From contig JAPSLU010000009.1 in the NCBI GenBank assembly GCA_031180405.1, forward strand, positions 1 through 56,961: 56,961 bases of DNA. Reading direction: 5' to 3'. Position numbers and translations under genes: made by a program. Each line of letters opens with the position of its first letter. Positions within the stretch are counted from its first letter, which is position 1. The stretch is from Bacillus sp. (in: firmicutes) (lineage in GTDB: Bacteria; Bacillota; Bacilli; Bacillales; Bacillaceae). Under the pieces are notes generated by a model. The model was not told the origin of the DNA. It ran no database searches and saw only the letters and a program-made list of their open reading frames with translations. Below are positions 35,660 to 45,203 of the stretch, one piece after another.

Positions 35660-36871
35660 TTATTTGGCAGTTTGTACATTAGCTGATGCTTTTCGAACTA
35701 AAGCAAAATAAGATAAAAATGCCAGAAAACTTGCTGTAAAGATAACGACTCCCATTGGGATTGCACTATTCTCTCCAGCAATACCGACAAGTGGTGCAGT
35801 TAAAGAGCCTAATACAAACGGTAATAAGCCTAATAAAGCTGAGGCGCTTCCCGCAATATGACCTTGTGTTTCCATCGCTAATGAAAATGAGGTTGTTGAA
35901 ATAATACCAATAGATGCTACTAAAAAGAAGATTGGTATTGCAACTAGTATTATCGGTGCTTTAAAAATTAGAGCTACAAGTAATAGTGCACCAGCTGAAT
36001 TTGAAAGAAGGAGACCAAACTTAAGTAATGATTTTTCAGAAATAAAATCTGTTAACCGCCCTACAGATTGTGTGCCAAGTATTAATCCAATTCCATTTAC
36101 TCCAAATAATAAACTAAATACTTGTGGTGACACACCATAAATATTTTGATAAACAAATGGAATACCAGATACATAGGCAAAAATCCCAGCAATGATGAAT
36201 CCTTGTGTTAACGCATATCCAGTAAATTGTCGATCTTTTATGAGAGAACCAAAGTTACTCACCACTTGTTTAAAATTACTAGGTACACGGTTTTCCTTTG
36301 GTAACGTTTCTTCTAGTTTCCAAGTGACAATTAGAAAAAGAACCAACCCTACAACTGCTAAAACGATGAAAACACCAGACCAATTAGTAAACGCAAGAAT
36401 TCCCCCACCGACTATAGGGGCTACAATTGGTCCTAAATTTCCTACCAACATGAGCAATGCGAAAAATTTTGTTAATTCTTTTCCACTATAAACATCACGA
36501 ACGATTGCTCTGGAGATAACAAGTCCACCGGCTGCGGCAAACCCTTGAATGAAACGGGATGCGATAAAGGTATAAATATTTGGTGCAATTGAGCAAATAA
36601 GTGATGCTAATAAATATAAAACAAGAAAAATTAGCAGTGGCTTACGTCGCCCTTGCACATCACTCATTGGTCCAATGATCAATTGTCCTAAGCCAAGACC
36701 TAAAAGACAGGTTGTTAAACTAACCTGTACAAGTGAAGCATTCGTTTGATAATCTTCTACAATAGTTGGAAATGATGGCAAATACATATCAATCGTAAAA
36801 GGTCCTAAAAGCCCAAGTGATCCTAAAAGTAAAGCAAGCTGTATTCGTTTTGTTCCAGTTAATTTATTCAA
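35660..36871 (-). CDS. Bcr/CflA-family multidrug efflux MFS transporter
   Basis: 403 aa, 12 membrane helices. The TM1 motif FTIDMYLPSFPTI is typical for the Bcr/CflA family, as are GPMSDVQGRRKPLL (motif A, loop 2-3) and RFIQGFAAAGGLVISRAIVRD (motif B/C). Drug/H+ antiport is expected; the substrate is unknown. It starts at TTG 36871, with AAAGGCGAG upstream. It lies between namA and the AKR gene, all on the minus strand, in what may be a stress-response block. Confidence 0.88.
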   Translation of the reverse strand: MNKLTGTKRIQLALLLGSLGLLGPFTIDMYLPSFPTIVEDYQTNASLVQVSLTTCLLGLGLGQLIIGPMSDVQGRRKPLLIFLVLYLLASLICSIAPNIYTFIASRFIQGFAAAGGLVISRAIVRDVYSGKELTKFFALLMLVGNLGPIVAPIVGGGILAFTNWSGVFIVLAVVGLVLFLIVTWKLEETLPKENRVPSNFKQVVSNFGSLIKDRQFTGYALTQGFIIAGIFAYVSGIPFVYQNIYGVSPQVFSLLFGVNGIGLILGTQSVGRLTDFISEKSLLKFGLLLSNSAGALLLVALIFKAPIILVAIPIFFLVASIGIISTTSFSLAMETQGHIAGSASALLGLLPFVLGSLTAPLVGIAGENSAIPMGVVIFTASFLAFLSYFALVRKASANVQTAK

Positions 36872-37010
36872 GATTTTCTCGCCTTTCTATTAACAGAAGT
36901 TATAGTTGTGAAAAAAATTTATCGTCTGAAGTATTAAAAGTTGAAATTATGTAAATATCAACTTTTAATACTCCCTTTAACATATTCTTCTAACCGGTTA
37001 ACTTTTCCTT

Positions 37011-38042
37011 TTATTTTCTTGGAAAACCCGCTATATATTGTTGCGGCAATTTGATTTCTTTTTGTAAAGCAGTTGCCGCTTCTAAAGTCCAATAAGGATT
37101 CCTTAGCATTCCACGTCCAACAGCAACAAGATCAGCTTCTTCGTTTCCAATAACCGCGTTTGCAAGAGATGGTTCATCCAATCTTCCAACAGCTATAACA
37201 GGAACACTCAATGCTTCTTTTATCGTTCTAGCCATAGGTACTTGATATGCAACATGTGTACCTGGTCTTCCGGCAGCTGCAATCGGACCTTCTCCACCTG
37301 CACTGATATGGAACATATCTACTCCGGCTTTTTGATATTCACGAGAGAATTCAATACTCTCGTTTAATCCGTATCCACCATCAACATATTCTCTTGCCGA
37401 GATTCTCATGATTAGTGGCATTTCCTCTGGCATTTCACTTTTCGCTGCCTGAATAATTTCTTTACCGAACCTTGTTAATTCTTGTCCGTACTCATCTGTA
37501 CGTTTATTTGTATAAGCCGAATGGAATTGGTGGATTAAATACCCGTGAGCTCCATGTAGTTCAATCACATCAACACCAGCTTGAACAGCACGGCGTACTG
37601 CCTGACGGAATTTCTGAACCATATCTTTTACTTCTTCAGTAGATAGTTCTCTTGGTGTTTTATAATTTTCATCAAAAGCTATTGCTGACGGTGCAACAGG
37701 AACAGAAGCATCTTCAGCTTTACGACCAGCATGTGCTATTTGTATACCTACTTTTGCTCCATATTGATGGCAAGCGTCAACGATACGAGCCAATGCTGGA
37801 ATTTGCTCATCAGACCATAATCCTAAATCAAAATCTGTAATACGTCCATCTGGCTCAACATCTGTCATTTCAATAATAATTAAACCTGTTCCACCAATTG
37901 CACGACTCACATAGTGCATGTAATGCCAATCTGTCGCGATCCCATCTTTATTTGTTACCGAATATTGACACATAGGCGGCATCACAACACGATTTTTTAA
38001 AGAAAGATCTTTAATTTTGTATGGGCTGAATATATGTTTCAT
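37011..38042 (-). CDS. namA: NADPH dehydrogenase NamA (old yellow enzyme, YqjM type)
   Basis: 343 aa FMN enzyme reducing activated C=C bonds such as enones and nitro-compounds with NADPH. Motifs: PPMCQYSV with the redox-tuning Cys25, QIAHAGRKA, the substrate-binding His pair in ELHGAHGYLIHQF, and AVGRGMLRNPYW near the FMN phosphate site. ATG 38042 has AAAGGAG upstream; the ATG at 38093 does not. It follows a marR gene by 144 bp that contain an inverted repeat, so regulation by that MarR protein is likely. Confidence 0.94.
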   Translation of the reverse strand: MKHIFSPYKIKDLSLKNRVVMPPMCQYSVTNKDGIATDWHYMHYVSRAIGGTGLIIIEMTDVEPDGRITDFDLGLWSDEQIPALARIVDACHQYGAKVGIQIAHAGRKAEDASVPVAPSAIAFDENYKTPRELSTEEVKDMVQKFRQAVRRAVQAGVDVIELHGAHGYLIHQFHSAYTNKRTDEYGQELTRFGKEIIQAAKSEMPEEMPLIMRISAREYVDGGYGLNESIEFSREYQKAGVDMFHISAGGEGPIAAAGRPGTHVAYQVPMARTIKEALSVPVIAVGRLDEPSLANAVIGNEEADLVAVGRGMLRNPYWTLEAATALQKEIKLPQQYIAGFPRK

Positions 38043-38140
38043 CAAAAAACTCCTTTTTATGTAATGTAAATTTCCGGAAAAATGTATGTGCATGCATATA
38101 AAATTAGCACATACGAAAATATCACGTCAAGCGATATGAA

Positions 38141-38159
38141 CTTATCTAATCGAGATAAG
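38141..38159. promoter_or_regulatory. Inverted repeat upstream of namA, candidate MarR site
   Basis: CTTATCT-AATCG-AGATAAG: perfect 7-bp arms, 5-bp spacer, in the marR-namA gap. Symmetry and place suit a MarR operator or a promoter-proximal hairpin. Confidence 0.5.
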
Positions 38160-38186
38160 AATATGCTCTATGGTACATTCCTTCCA

Positions 38187-38621
38187 CTACATCTTAAATT
38201 GTGAGAGGAGACTATTTAATTTACCTTGTATCTCTTCATCTGAAAAGGAATTTTCTAAAACTTGATGAACTGTTTTCAAGGCTTTATCTAGTTTCTCTTC
38301 TCCAGTTTCAGTTAGCGCTGTAAAAATTGCTCGACGATCATCTATGCAAACATGTCTTCTTAGAGCTCCACAGCCTTTTGCTTCAAATCTGCTCACCAAA
38401 CGTGACATTGCACTCTGGCTTAATCCCACCATATTTTGCAGTTGTTGTAATTTTAACTTTTTGTTTGGTGTTTGAGAAAGAAATAAAAGCACATAAAATT
38501 CTTTTAATGTTAATTGATGAGTTTCTTGAAGAATCCCTTCCAGCTCATTTTCTACTCGCATTTGAATATTTGTTAGTGACAACCAGTTGGAGATCATTAG
38601 ATTTGTTTCATTAGATTTCAT
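38187..38621 (-). CDS. MarR-family transcriptional regulator
   Basis: 144 aa winged-helix dimer. Core: LTLKEFYVLLFLSQTPNKKL, then LQQLQNMVGLSQSAMSRLVS (recognition helix) and the wing RRHVCIDDRRAIFTALTETG. A Cys pair (CGALRRHVC, near 84 and 91) could allow thiol-based sensing, which is inference but would suit control of an electrophile reductase. AGGTGG precedes ATG. Probably regulates itself and namA. Confidence 0.88.
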   Translation of the reverse strand: MKSNETNLMISNWLSLTNIQMRVENELEGILQETHQLTLKEFYVLLFLSQTPNKKLKLQQLQNMVGLSQSAMSRLVSRFEAKGCGALRRHVCIDDRRAIFTALTETGEEKLDKALKTVHQVLENSFSDEEIQGKLNSLLSQFKM

Positions 38622-38670
38622 TTACAACCACCTTACCCTAGGCATGTCTATTGATAGTTTTTCTTTATTT

Positions 38671-38700
38671 ATACTAACAAGTAACTATTTTAATAGTCAA
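38671..38700 (-). promoter_or_regulatory. marR promoter with internal inverted repeat
   Basis: Minus strand TTGACT (38700-38695), 18 bp, TAGTAT (38676-38671). The inverted repeat ACTATT-TT-AATAGT (38684-38697) covers the -35 and spacer, as expected for autorepression. Confidence 0.5.
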
Positions 38701-38731
38701 ATGTTACTATGTTTTTAAAACCTAGAAATGA

Positions 38732-38760
38732 TGATAAGGATTATATAACAATCCTTATCA
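38732..38760 (-). terminator. Hairpin after tcyC
   Basis: TGATAAGGATT (38732-38742) pairs perfectly with AATCCTTATCA (38750-38760), directly after the tcyC stop codon. No T tract, so it may act as a 3' stabilising stem rather than a full terminator. Confidence 0.5.
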
Positions 38761-38764
38761 CTGC

Positions 38765-39523
38765 TCACAAACCAACGGAAGGATTTAATATTCTTTGTAA
38801 AAATCTTTTTGTACGCTCTTCTTTTGGGGACTTAAGTACATCTTCAGGGGTGCCTTGTTCTATGATGTACCCTCCATCCATAAATAACACCTTATCTGAA
38901 ACGTCACTAGCAAATTGAATCTCATGAGTGACAATAATCATCGTCCAATTTTCTTTTGCCAGGTCTTTCATGACTGTTAAAACTTCTCCAATTAATTCAG
39001 GGTCCAAGGCTGATGTAGGTTCATCAAACAACATTAATTCAGGCTTTAATGCCAAAGCCCTTGCTATCCCTACTCGTTGCTGTTGTCCACCTGATAGTTG
39101 ATGAGGATATGCATTCAATTTATCACTTAATCCTACTTTTTCTAGTAGGAGTTCAGCCTCTTGTCTAGCTTCAGATTTATTGCGTTTTTGTACGTATACA
39201 GGCCCTTCCATTACATTTTCTAACGCTGTTTTATGTGGAAAAAGGTGATAAGCTTGAAAAACCATCCCAGACCTTTTGCTAAATTGGACCATTTTTCGTT
39301 TATTGATTTTCTCTTCAAAATTCAATGTAAGCCCATCATGAAATGTAAAGACACCTCGATCAGGTTGCTCTAACCCATTAAAGCATCGGAGTAGTGTTGT
39401 TTTTCCTGATCCAGAAGGACCTATAATAGACAAGACTTCTCCTTTTTGTATCTCTACATTCACATCCTTTAGTACTTCGTTATCTCCAAACGATTTTGCC
39501 AATCCATTTATTGATAAAAACAA
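38765..39523 (-). CDS. tcyC: L-cystine ABC transporter, ATP-binding protein TcyC
   Basis: 252 aa ABC ATPase. Walker [11 protein letters not shown]-loop [10 protein letters not shown], signature LSGGQQQRV, Walker [10 protein letters not shown] and H-loop VTHE. The stretch [20 protein letters not shown] with [12 protein letters not shown] matches TcyC (YckI) of B. subtilis closely as I recall it. It starts at TTG 39523 behind GGAGGTG. Third gene of tcyABC. Confidence 0.88.
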   Translation of the reverse strand: MFLSINGLAKSFGDNEVLKDVNVEIQKGEVLSIIGPSGSGKTTLLRCFNGLEQPDRGVFTFHDGLTLNFEEKINKRKMVQFSKRSGMVFQAYHLFPHKTALENVMEGPVYVQKRNKSEARQEAELLLEKVGLSDKLNAYPHQLSGGQQQRVGIARALALKPELMLFDEPTSALDPELIGEVLTVMKDLAKENWTMIIVTHEIQFASDVSDKVLFMDGGYIIEQGTPEDVLKSPKEERTKRFLQRILNPSVGL

Positions 39524-39538
39524 AGCTCCACACCTCCT

Positions 39539-40234
39539 TTATCTTGCAACATAACGGTCTAAACGTTTTTCTATTACGATTTGTACGAGAGACAATAAAA
39601 AGCAAATGACCCAATAAATAAGGGCTGCTTCCACATATAAGAGTAAAAAATCATACGTTCTTGCTGCGATTTCTTGAGCTTTTCTAAATAGTTCGGCCAC
39701 CAACACGAGCGATGCAAGTGAGGTATCCTTTACTAAACTGATGAAGGAATTTGAAAGTGGTGGCACCGACACTCTTGCAGCTTGAGGAAGAATGATTCGA
39801 AAAAGAGCCTGCCACCTAGTCATACCGATTGTATAAGCAGCCTCCCATTGTCCTTTTGGAATAGATAATATCGAAGCTCGAATAATTTCTGAACCATATG
39901 CACCTACATTTAGAACAAATGCAATGACGGCACTTATAAACGGGTCTAGATTCACACCAAGATTAGGTAAGCCGTAAAAAATAATAAATAATTGCACAAG
40001 CAATGGTGTTCCACGAATTGCTGATACATACACAACTGCTGGAAGTTGTATCATGCGAGATTTTGAAATTCGCATCATTGATGTGATTAGCGCTAAAATT
40101 AAACCACCCGTAAAAGATATTAACGTTAGTGGGATGGTATATTGGATTGCACCTGAAATCATTGGAAGAAGAGAGTTAACAAATAACTCCCATCCTCCCA
40201 TATCTGCTGCTATGGTGTTACTTTGTAGAAACAT
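39539..40234 (-). CDS. tcyB: L-cystine ABC transporter, permease TcyB
   Basis: 231 aa permease of the polar amino acid (HisM-like) family, with about five TM helices and the EAA loop in GMTRWQALFRIILPQA. AIRGTPLLVQLFIIFYGLPN is the usual N-terminal family signature. The start (ATG 40234) lies inside the end of tcyA in another frame; TTG 40243 is an alternative. It transports cystine with TcyA and TcyC. Confidence 0.88.
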   Translation of the reverse strand: MFLQSNTIAADMGGWELFVNSLLPMISGAIQYTIPLTLISFTGGLILALITSMMRISKSRMIQLPAVVYVSAIRGTPLLVQLFIIFYGLPNLGVNLDPFISAVIAFVLNVGAYGSEIIRASILSIPKGQWEAAYTIGMTRWQALFRIILPQAARVSVPPLSNSFISLVKDTSLASLVLVAELFRKAQEIAARTYDFLLLYVEAALIYWVICFLLSLVQIVIEKRLDRYVAR

Positions 40235-41012
40235 TTTCGCCAAACCATTCTTCTGAAATTTTTGTTAACGTACCATCCTCTTTCATTGCAGCTAATTGCT
40301 CGTTAACTGCCTGCACTAGCTCTTCATTTCCTTTATTAAAAGTAAAAGCCATTTCAGAAATATCATCAGACTCTGCTACAATTTTTACACTTTCATCATT
40401 TTGAACCTTTATATAATCCAACACTGCTAATTTATCATTTACTGTTACGTCAGCGCGTCCCTGTTTGACTAATTCAATTGATTGTGCAAGTCCTTCTACA
40501 CCTACAAGCTCCGCTCCGTTCTCTTCAGCAATTGCTCCATAATTACTTGTTAAAGATTGTGCCGATTTCTTTCCCTCTAAATCTTCAAAGGATTTTATAT
40601 CTGTATTATCAGCTGGAGTGACAATAACAGAGGAAGAATATGTATAAGGCGTAGAAAAATCATAGTTCGCTAAGCGATCCTCATTGATCCCAACTTGGTT
40701 TGCAATCAAATCAAAACGCTCAGCATTTAAGCCTGCAAACATAGAATCCCATTGTGTTTCCATAAATTCCACTTCAACACCCATACGTTTAGCAACCTCT
40801 TTAATTACTTCCACATCATAGCCAGTTAATTCCCCTTCATCATTGTGGAAGGTAAATGGTGCATACGTTCCTTCAGTTCCAACTTTAAGAACCTCTTTTT
40901 CAGCTGCATTTTGTGATTCTTTTTTTTCAGACGCATTATCCTGATTTGCTCCACAAGCAACTAATAGGAAAATCATTGTAGTCGTAATCATACTTAAAAG
41001 TAATTTCTTCAT
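40218..41012 (-). CDS. tcyA: L-cystine-binding lipoprotein TcyA
   Basis: 264 aa extracytoplasmic solute-binding protein. Lipobox FLLVAC with Cys20, then a family 3 binding fold: VGTEGTYAPFTFHND, GYDVEVIKEVAKRMG, NQVGINEDRLANYDFSTPY and ISEEWFGENVS at the end. The order TcyA-TcyB-TcyC on one strand matches the cystine importer of B. subtilis. A good AGGAGG-type site precedes the ATG. Upstream DNA contains GGAAATTCC, a possible part of a CymR-type site, not confirmed. Confidence 0.88.
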   Translation of the reverse strand: MKKLLLSMITTTMIFLLVACGANQDNASEKKESQNAAEKEVLKVGTEGTYAPFTFHNDEGELTGYDVEVIKEVAKRMGVEVEFMETQWDSMFAGLNAERFDLIANQVGINEDRLANYDFSTPYTYSSSVIVTPADNTDIKSFEDLEGKKSAQSLTSNYGAIAEENGAELVGVEGLAQSIELVKQGRADVTVNDKLAVLDYIKVQNDESVKIVAESDDISEMAFTFNKGNEELVQAVNEQLAAMKEDGTLTKISEEWFGENVSTK

Positions 41013-41271
41013 TCTTTCTACCTCCTAGTATTATTCGTGTATTCTTTCCATATAAGAACAACACTTATTTATTTTGTTTTTTTAGCAGAGTGTTATCCTA
41101 CAATGCCACAGGAATTTCCACAAATCAACTAAAAACACCTGCTAGAAAATAAATTTAAATGTTTAGATTCTTCTTACTATTTATCATTGCCAATTTTTAA
41201 AATACATTACCTAATTTAGTACATTTTTTCTTAACTATTTGAACATTAACAAGGTTTAAAATCAAAATAAA

Positions 41272-41299
41272 AAGGAATTAGTGATTACACCAATTCCTT
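41272..41299 (-). terminator. Terminator overlapping the 3' end of a hypothetical gene
   Basis: AAGGAATT (41272-41279) pairs with AATTCCTT (41292-41299), then TTTTTATTTT on the minus strand. Confidence 0.6.
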
Positions 41300-41303
41300 C
41301 ATT

Positions 41304-41696
41304 TTAATCTTTTACACTTGCTACTTCTTTCTCCAGCTCTGCCTTTAATAAATCTAATTGATCATAATAAATTTTGGCGATTAAATTTCTTTCTTCTTCG
41401 CTTAAAGCTCTGTTTGAATCAGTATTTTTACTTAATTGTTCAGTAATACTCTGTTCTGCTTCTGCCAATGCAACATTCAATTCACTTTTTGTAAGATTTC
41501 CGAGCTTATAGTGCTTAACATGAATTTCTATTTTTCTTATTAGATGGCATCCTTTACTATGTAGATAATCGATCTCAATGCCTTTTAGTATTGTTAAATC
41601 AGCTCTATATTCTTGTTTATAATGATACTCTAGCTTTTCTTTTTGTTGAGGAGTAATCGTTCGCTCTTTTTTCGATAAACTGTTTAGAAAACCCAA
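41304..41696 (-). CDS. Small soluble protein, unknown function
   Basis: 130 aa, starting at TTG 41696 with GGGAGAGG. It is mostly helical and charged: MGFLNSLSKKERTITPQQKE at the start and NLIAKIYYDQLDLLKAELEK near the end; no membrane or signal segment. No family recognised. It is followed by its own terminator and lies between tcyA and a chemoreceptor gene, both on the same strand. Confidence 0.65.
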   Translation of the reverse strand: MGFLNSLSKKERTITPQQKEKLEYHYKQEYRADLTILKGIEIDYLHSKGCHLIRKIEIHVKHYKLGNLTKSELNVALAEAEQSITEQLSKNTDSNRALSEEERNLIAKIYYDQLDLLKAELEKEVASVKD

Positions 41697-41860
41697 TTAA
41701 TTCCTCTCCCTTTTATTTTCCAATAAGCCTTTTTTATCATTATATTCTATTTTCTTCTCAAATGTATAAAAAATTTTATTTTTTTAAAATATTAATTCTA
41801 ATTGCCCTATATGCTCGAATGATAGATAACGAATTCTGATTAACCCCTTGATCGTAAAAA

Positions 41861-41890
41861 AAGGACACCAACTTAAATCGTGGTGTCTTT
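41861..41890 (-). terminator. Terminator after the chemoreceptor gene
   Basis: AAGGACACCA (41861-41870) and TGGTGTCTTT (41881-41890) pair with one wobble; seven T residues follow on the minus strand. Confidence 0.7.
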
Positions 41891-41897
41891 ATTATTA

Positions 41898-43865
41898 CTA
41901 TAGTTGAAATTTTGTTAGCATATGCTGCAATTCTCCTGAAAGTTTTTCTAGCGAATCTGCATTTTTAGAAATTAAGTCAATGGAGCTACTAGTTTGTTGG
42001 ACAGTTGCGGCTGTTTCTTCTATACTAGCTGCAGATTCTTGTGAAATAGAAGCAATTTTGTCAATTGATTGATTGATTTCTTGACTATGATTCGTAATAT
42101 CGGATAGTTGACTCGTAATGTTTTCTACTTTACTAGCCATATCTAATACTGAGCCATTTATCTGATTAAATGCTTTACCTGTTTGTTGTATTTGGTTAGA
42201 GCCTATCTCTACCTGTTTATAACCGTTAGTTAATGCTTCAATAACACTATTTGATTCTGATTGAATATTCGTAACAATAGCTGTAATATCAAAAATTGAA
42301 TGTGAGACTTGATCTGCTAACTTTCTTACTTCATTTGCAACAACTGCAAATCCCTTACCTTCTTCACCAGCTCTTGCAGCTTCAATCGCAGCATTTAACG
42401 CTAATAAGTTCGTTTGCTTTGATATGCCTTGAATCACATTAACTAGTTTTGCGATCTCTATTGATTGTTGTTCTAAACGATCTACTTTTTGAACAGCTTG
42501 GTTCATAATCTCAACTAATTTATCCATTTGTTGAATGGATTCTTCCATTAAACGATCACCTTGTTTTGTGATATGTAATACATCATTTGATGAGGTATGA
42601 ACAATAGTTCCATTTTCATTCGCTTGCTTAATCCCATTTGAAAAATTGTCCATTTGTTGAGCTAATTCAAAAGAAGTACTTGCTTGTTCTTCAGCACCTA
42701 ATGCAATTTCTTGCATGTTTGTAGCAACTTGATGACTTCCTTCGTTCATTTCCAAGCAAGCTACCTTCATAGCTGTTGACTCATGTAATACTGTTGTGGA
42801 TAAATCTGAAATTTTCTTTAACATAGCTCTCATACTTGATTGTGTCTCGACAACAGAACGTGATAGCTGTCCAATTTCATCATTTCTCTCTGGATTATTT
42901 AAGTTGTTTTTTAAGTTGCCTTCTGCAAGCTCTTCCATAAACACTGTTATCCTTTTGATAGGAGTTGAAAAACTTCTACTTAAAAAAACAGCTACTATTA
43001 TCACGATAACTAATGTAGCAATAATTGTAATTATAAGGTATAGCAATACTTGATTATTTATCTGTTGAATGACGCTTGTGTCTTGAATAATTTGAATGAT
43101 TCCTATGACTTCTGTTTTCGTAGGATCAAAGAGAGGCAAATAGTATTCTGAGCTTTCTTTATTTTCACTTGAAACTTCTTTACCCTTTAAGACTTTTTTT
43201 ATGATGGAGGAATTATCTACATTTTGGCCTACAAGTTCTTCCTCAGAGGCTACTAAAATCTCACCTTCCACATTCGAAATTGTTAATTTAATGCCTTTCA
43301 TAGATTGCGTAATTGACTCAATCACTTTTCCATCTAAACCTGTTTGCAAAGTCCCAATTACTTTATTGTTTTCCACAATTGGAACAAAAGCACGTACAGC
43401 TAAACCACTATTTCCAAACTCAAATCCAGCTAATTCCTTGTTTTGTAATGCAGCTTGTACTGCTGGCTTATCACTTTTGTCATCTCCAAACTTTTGCGGA
43501 TTATGACCTCTAAAAAACACTGTTCCCTCTAGATTTCCTAATTCAAAAACATCCACCTGATGTTCTCCTTTTAGTCGATCAAATAGCGGTTTCACAATCG
43601 TTTCTACTGTTTCTCGATCACCTTGTTTAAAAGCGTCTACCATTTCAGGTCGATTCGCATAAGATTTTGTTAACTCGAGTAGTTCAATTGATTTACTGTT
43701 CAATCGTTCTGAAATCGATTCGACATTTGCGATCTGTTCATTTTTTAATACCGTATCATATCCCTGATTCGTTTTCATATAAAGAACTATACTAACAATT
43801 AATAATGGGAGAATGGATACTAATAATAGAGAAATAAATAATTTTGCCTTTAGTGTCTTGATCAT
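41898..43865 (-). CDS. Methyl-accepting chemotaxis protein
   Basis: 655 aa transmembrane chemoreceptor. TM1 about 10-30; a Cache-like periplasmic sensor about 35-275, with the motif [13 protein letters not shown] found in dCache_3-type sensors; TM2 about 280-302; HAMP about 303-355; and a signalling domain with the conserved hairpin tip [20 protein letters not shown], then [15 protein letters not shown]. It passes ligand signals to CheW/CheA. AGGGTAGGAAG precedes ATG. The ligand is unknown. Implies a flagellated, chemotactic host. Confidence 0.92.
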   Translation of the reverse strand: MIKTLKAKLFISLLLVSILPLLIVSIVLYMKTNQGYDTVLKNEQIANVESISERLNSKSIELLELTKSYANRPEMVDAFKQGDRETVETIVKPLFDRLKGEHQVDVFELGNLEGTVFFRGHNPQKFGDDKSDKPAVQAALQNKELAGFEFGNSGLAVRAFVPIVENNKVIGTLQTGLDGKVIESITQSMKGIKLTISNVEGEILVASEEELVGQNVDNSSIIKKVLKGKEVSSENKESSEYYLPLFDPTKTEVIGIIQIIQDTSVIQQINNQVLLYLIITIIATLVIVIIVAVFLSRSFSTPIKRITVFMEELAEGNLKNNLNNPERNDEIGQLSRSVVETQSSMRAMLKKISDLSTTVLHESTAMKVACLEMNEGSHQVATNMQEIALGAEEQASTSFELAQQMDNFSNGIKQANENGTIVHTSSNDVLHITKQGDRLMEESIQQMDKLVEIMNQAVQKVDRLEQQSIEIAKLVNVIQGISKQTNLLALNAAIEAARAGEEGKGFAVVANEVRKLADQVSHSIFDITAIVTNIQSESNSVIEALTNGYKQVEIGSNQIQQTGKAFNQINGSVLDMASKVENITSQLSDITNHSQEINQSIDKIASISQESAASIEETAATVQQTSSSIDLISKNADSLEKLSGELQHMLTKFQL

Positions 43866-44300
43866 GTATGCTTCCTACCCTTCACCGTCATAGAATATTA
43901 AATTTATCCTATGAAAATATACTCAATAAGTTTATCAGCGAGCTCAAAATAAGTCTATAATAACACATAGTTATTATAGATAAGTTTTACAACATTTAGA
44001 AAATTTGCAAAGAACCATGTGGGAGTTAATCCCATTAAACCTTAATCGAAAAGCATTATCGTTCTGAAGACTTTTTGCAGAACAATATTGAGAATTTCAT
44101 TAAAAACATTCGCAAATAAACGTTCGCTCCTGTTATTTTCTAAAGTTACGAAGCGTATAAAAACACTGAGATCACACTTGTTTTCGCTCTAGACCCATTA
44201 AAAAGAAACCGCTGAATTGCTATAATCCGTATGTTTCTTCTTATTTTAATGAGTAAACCCCTTTACTGCTGACAAGATACCATTCTACTATTTATCCGCT
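43866..44300. other. Intergenic stretch, no feature seen
   Basis: 435 bp between two minus-strand genes. Stops in all frames, no strong hairpin and no start signal. Short open stretches on the plus strand are not protein-like. Confidence 0.4.
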
Positions 44301-45164
44301 TTACTTTTCAGATAGTCCGATTGTTTTATATATAAACCCTAGTTCATCCTGTACATTTACATGCAATTCTACATCACCAATCTCATTCCCTACTTCATCT
44401 TCTAAATTGAGCATGCTATTGTAATGAAGGGTTTCCATGTAATCTTCATGTTGCAAAAATTCACTATCTTCCAGCAAATTGATTTTCCTCAAAACTTGAC
44501 CGTTGTACAATAACGTAGCTTTCGCAGATTTAATCCTTAGTTGCTCTGTATTGTTTGTTAGTGGAAATTCTGTTTTTAAAATATTTTCAATATCTACATT
44601 CACATCAAACATACCATTTCCAGCTTGATAGACAAATGCATTTATATGCATGCGTTGTTTTATCTGCTCATTTAAATTTAAATTAAAAAGATCTTCCCTT
44701 CGTCTCCCTTCTTTTGAAACAGCCATTATTTGTGATTCATAATTTCTTTTTAAAGAAAAAGGATGCTCTAGATGATAATTCAATCCGGTTCCTTGTTCTA
44801 CTTCTAATTCGATCCATTCATTTTCACCATGTTCTCTATATAAAAACAAAACCTTTTCATCTTGCTTTAGTTCTTTTAAACTCCAATTCATCGCGATATT
44901 GATTGTATTTTCCTCTATATCACTGTCTTTAATTGTATATTCTTTTCCCTGAACCCATTGTTGTTTTTGAGTAGATTCACTTAATTTTTGATCAAGCTGG
45001 GACGATATATCTTGAACGGAATTTTCCACATTTTGAATTTGACTTTGCAAATGTTCATTCATTTCCAATTGGTCCTCTAAGGAATTCATTTTAGTAAGAT
45101 TAGCAATATTCACCATTAACAATATTCCGATTATTACAAATAATAATATATCTTTCTTTGACAA
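44301..45164 (-). CDS. Membrane-anchored coiled-coil protein, unknown
   Basis: 287 aa. One N-terminal membrane helix (about 5-24), then a predicted coiled coil (about 28-66, MNSLEDQLEMNEHLQSQIQN on), and a large beta-rich extracytoplasmic domain in two parts (WVQGKEYTIKDSDIEENTIN and FDVNVDIENILKTEFPL). It starts at TTG 45164 with GGGAGGAG upstream, 39 bp after the M20 peptidase gene, so it is probably in the same transcript. No family recognised. Confidence 0.65.
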   Translation of the reverse strand: MSKKDILLFVIIGILLMVNIANLTKMNSLEDQLEMNEHLQSQIQNVENSVQDISSQLDQKLSESTQKQQWVQGKEYTIKDSDIEENTINIAMNWSLKELKQDEKVLFLYREHGENEWIELEVEQGTGLNYHLEHPFSLKRNYESQIMAVSKEGRRREDLFNLNLNEQIKQRMHINAFVYQAGNGMFDVNVDIENILKTEFPLTNNTEQLRIKSAKATLLYNGQVLRKINLLEDSEFLQHEDYMETLHYNSMLNLEDEVGNEIGDVELHVNVQDELGFIYKTIGLSEK

Positions 45165-45203
45165 ACTTATCTCACTCCTCCCTTAATTCACTTCTTATGT
45201 TCC

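Noticed and set aside
41060-41135. CymR-type operator upstream of tcyA
   Set aside because: Only a partial GGAAATTCC element is visible, and no promoter could be placed around it.
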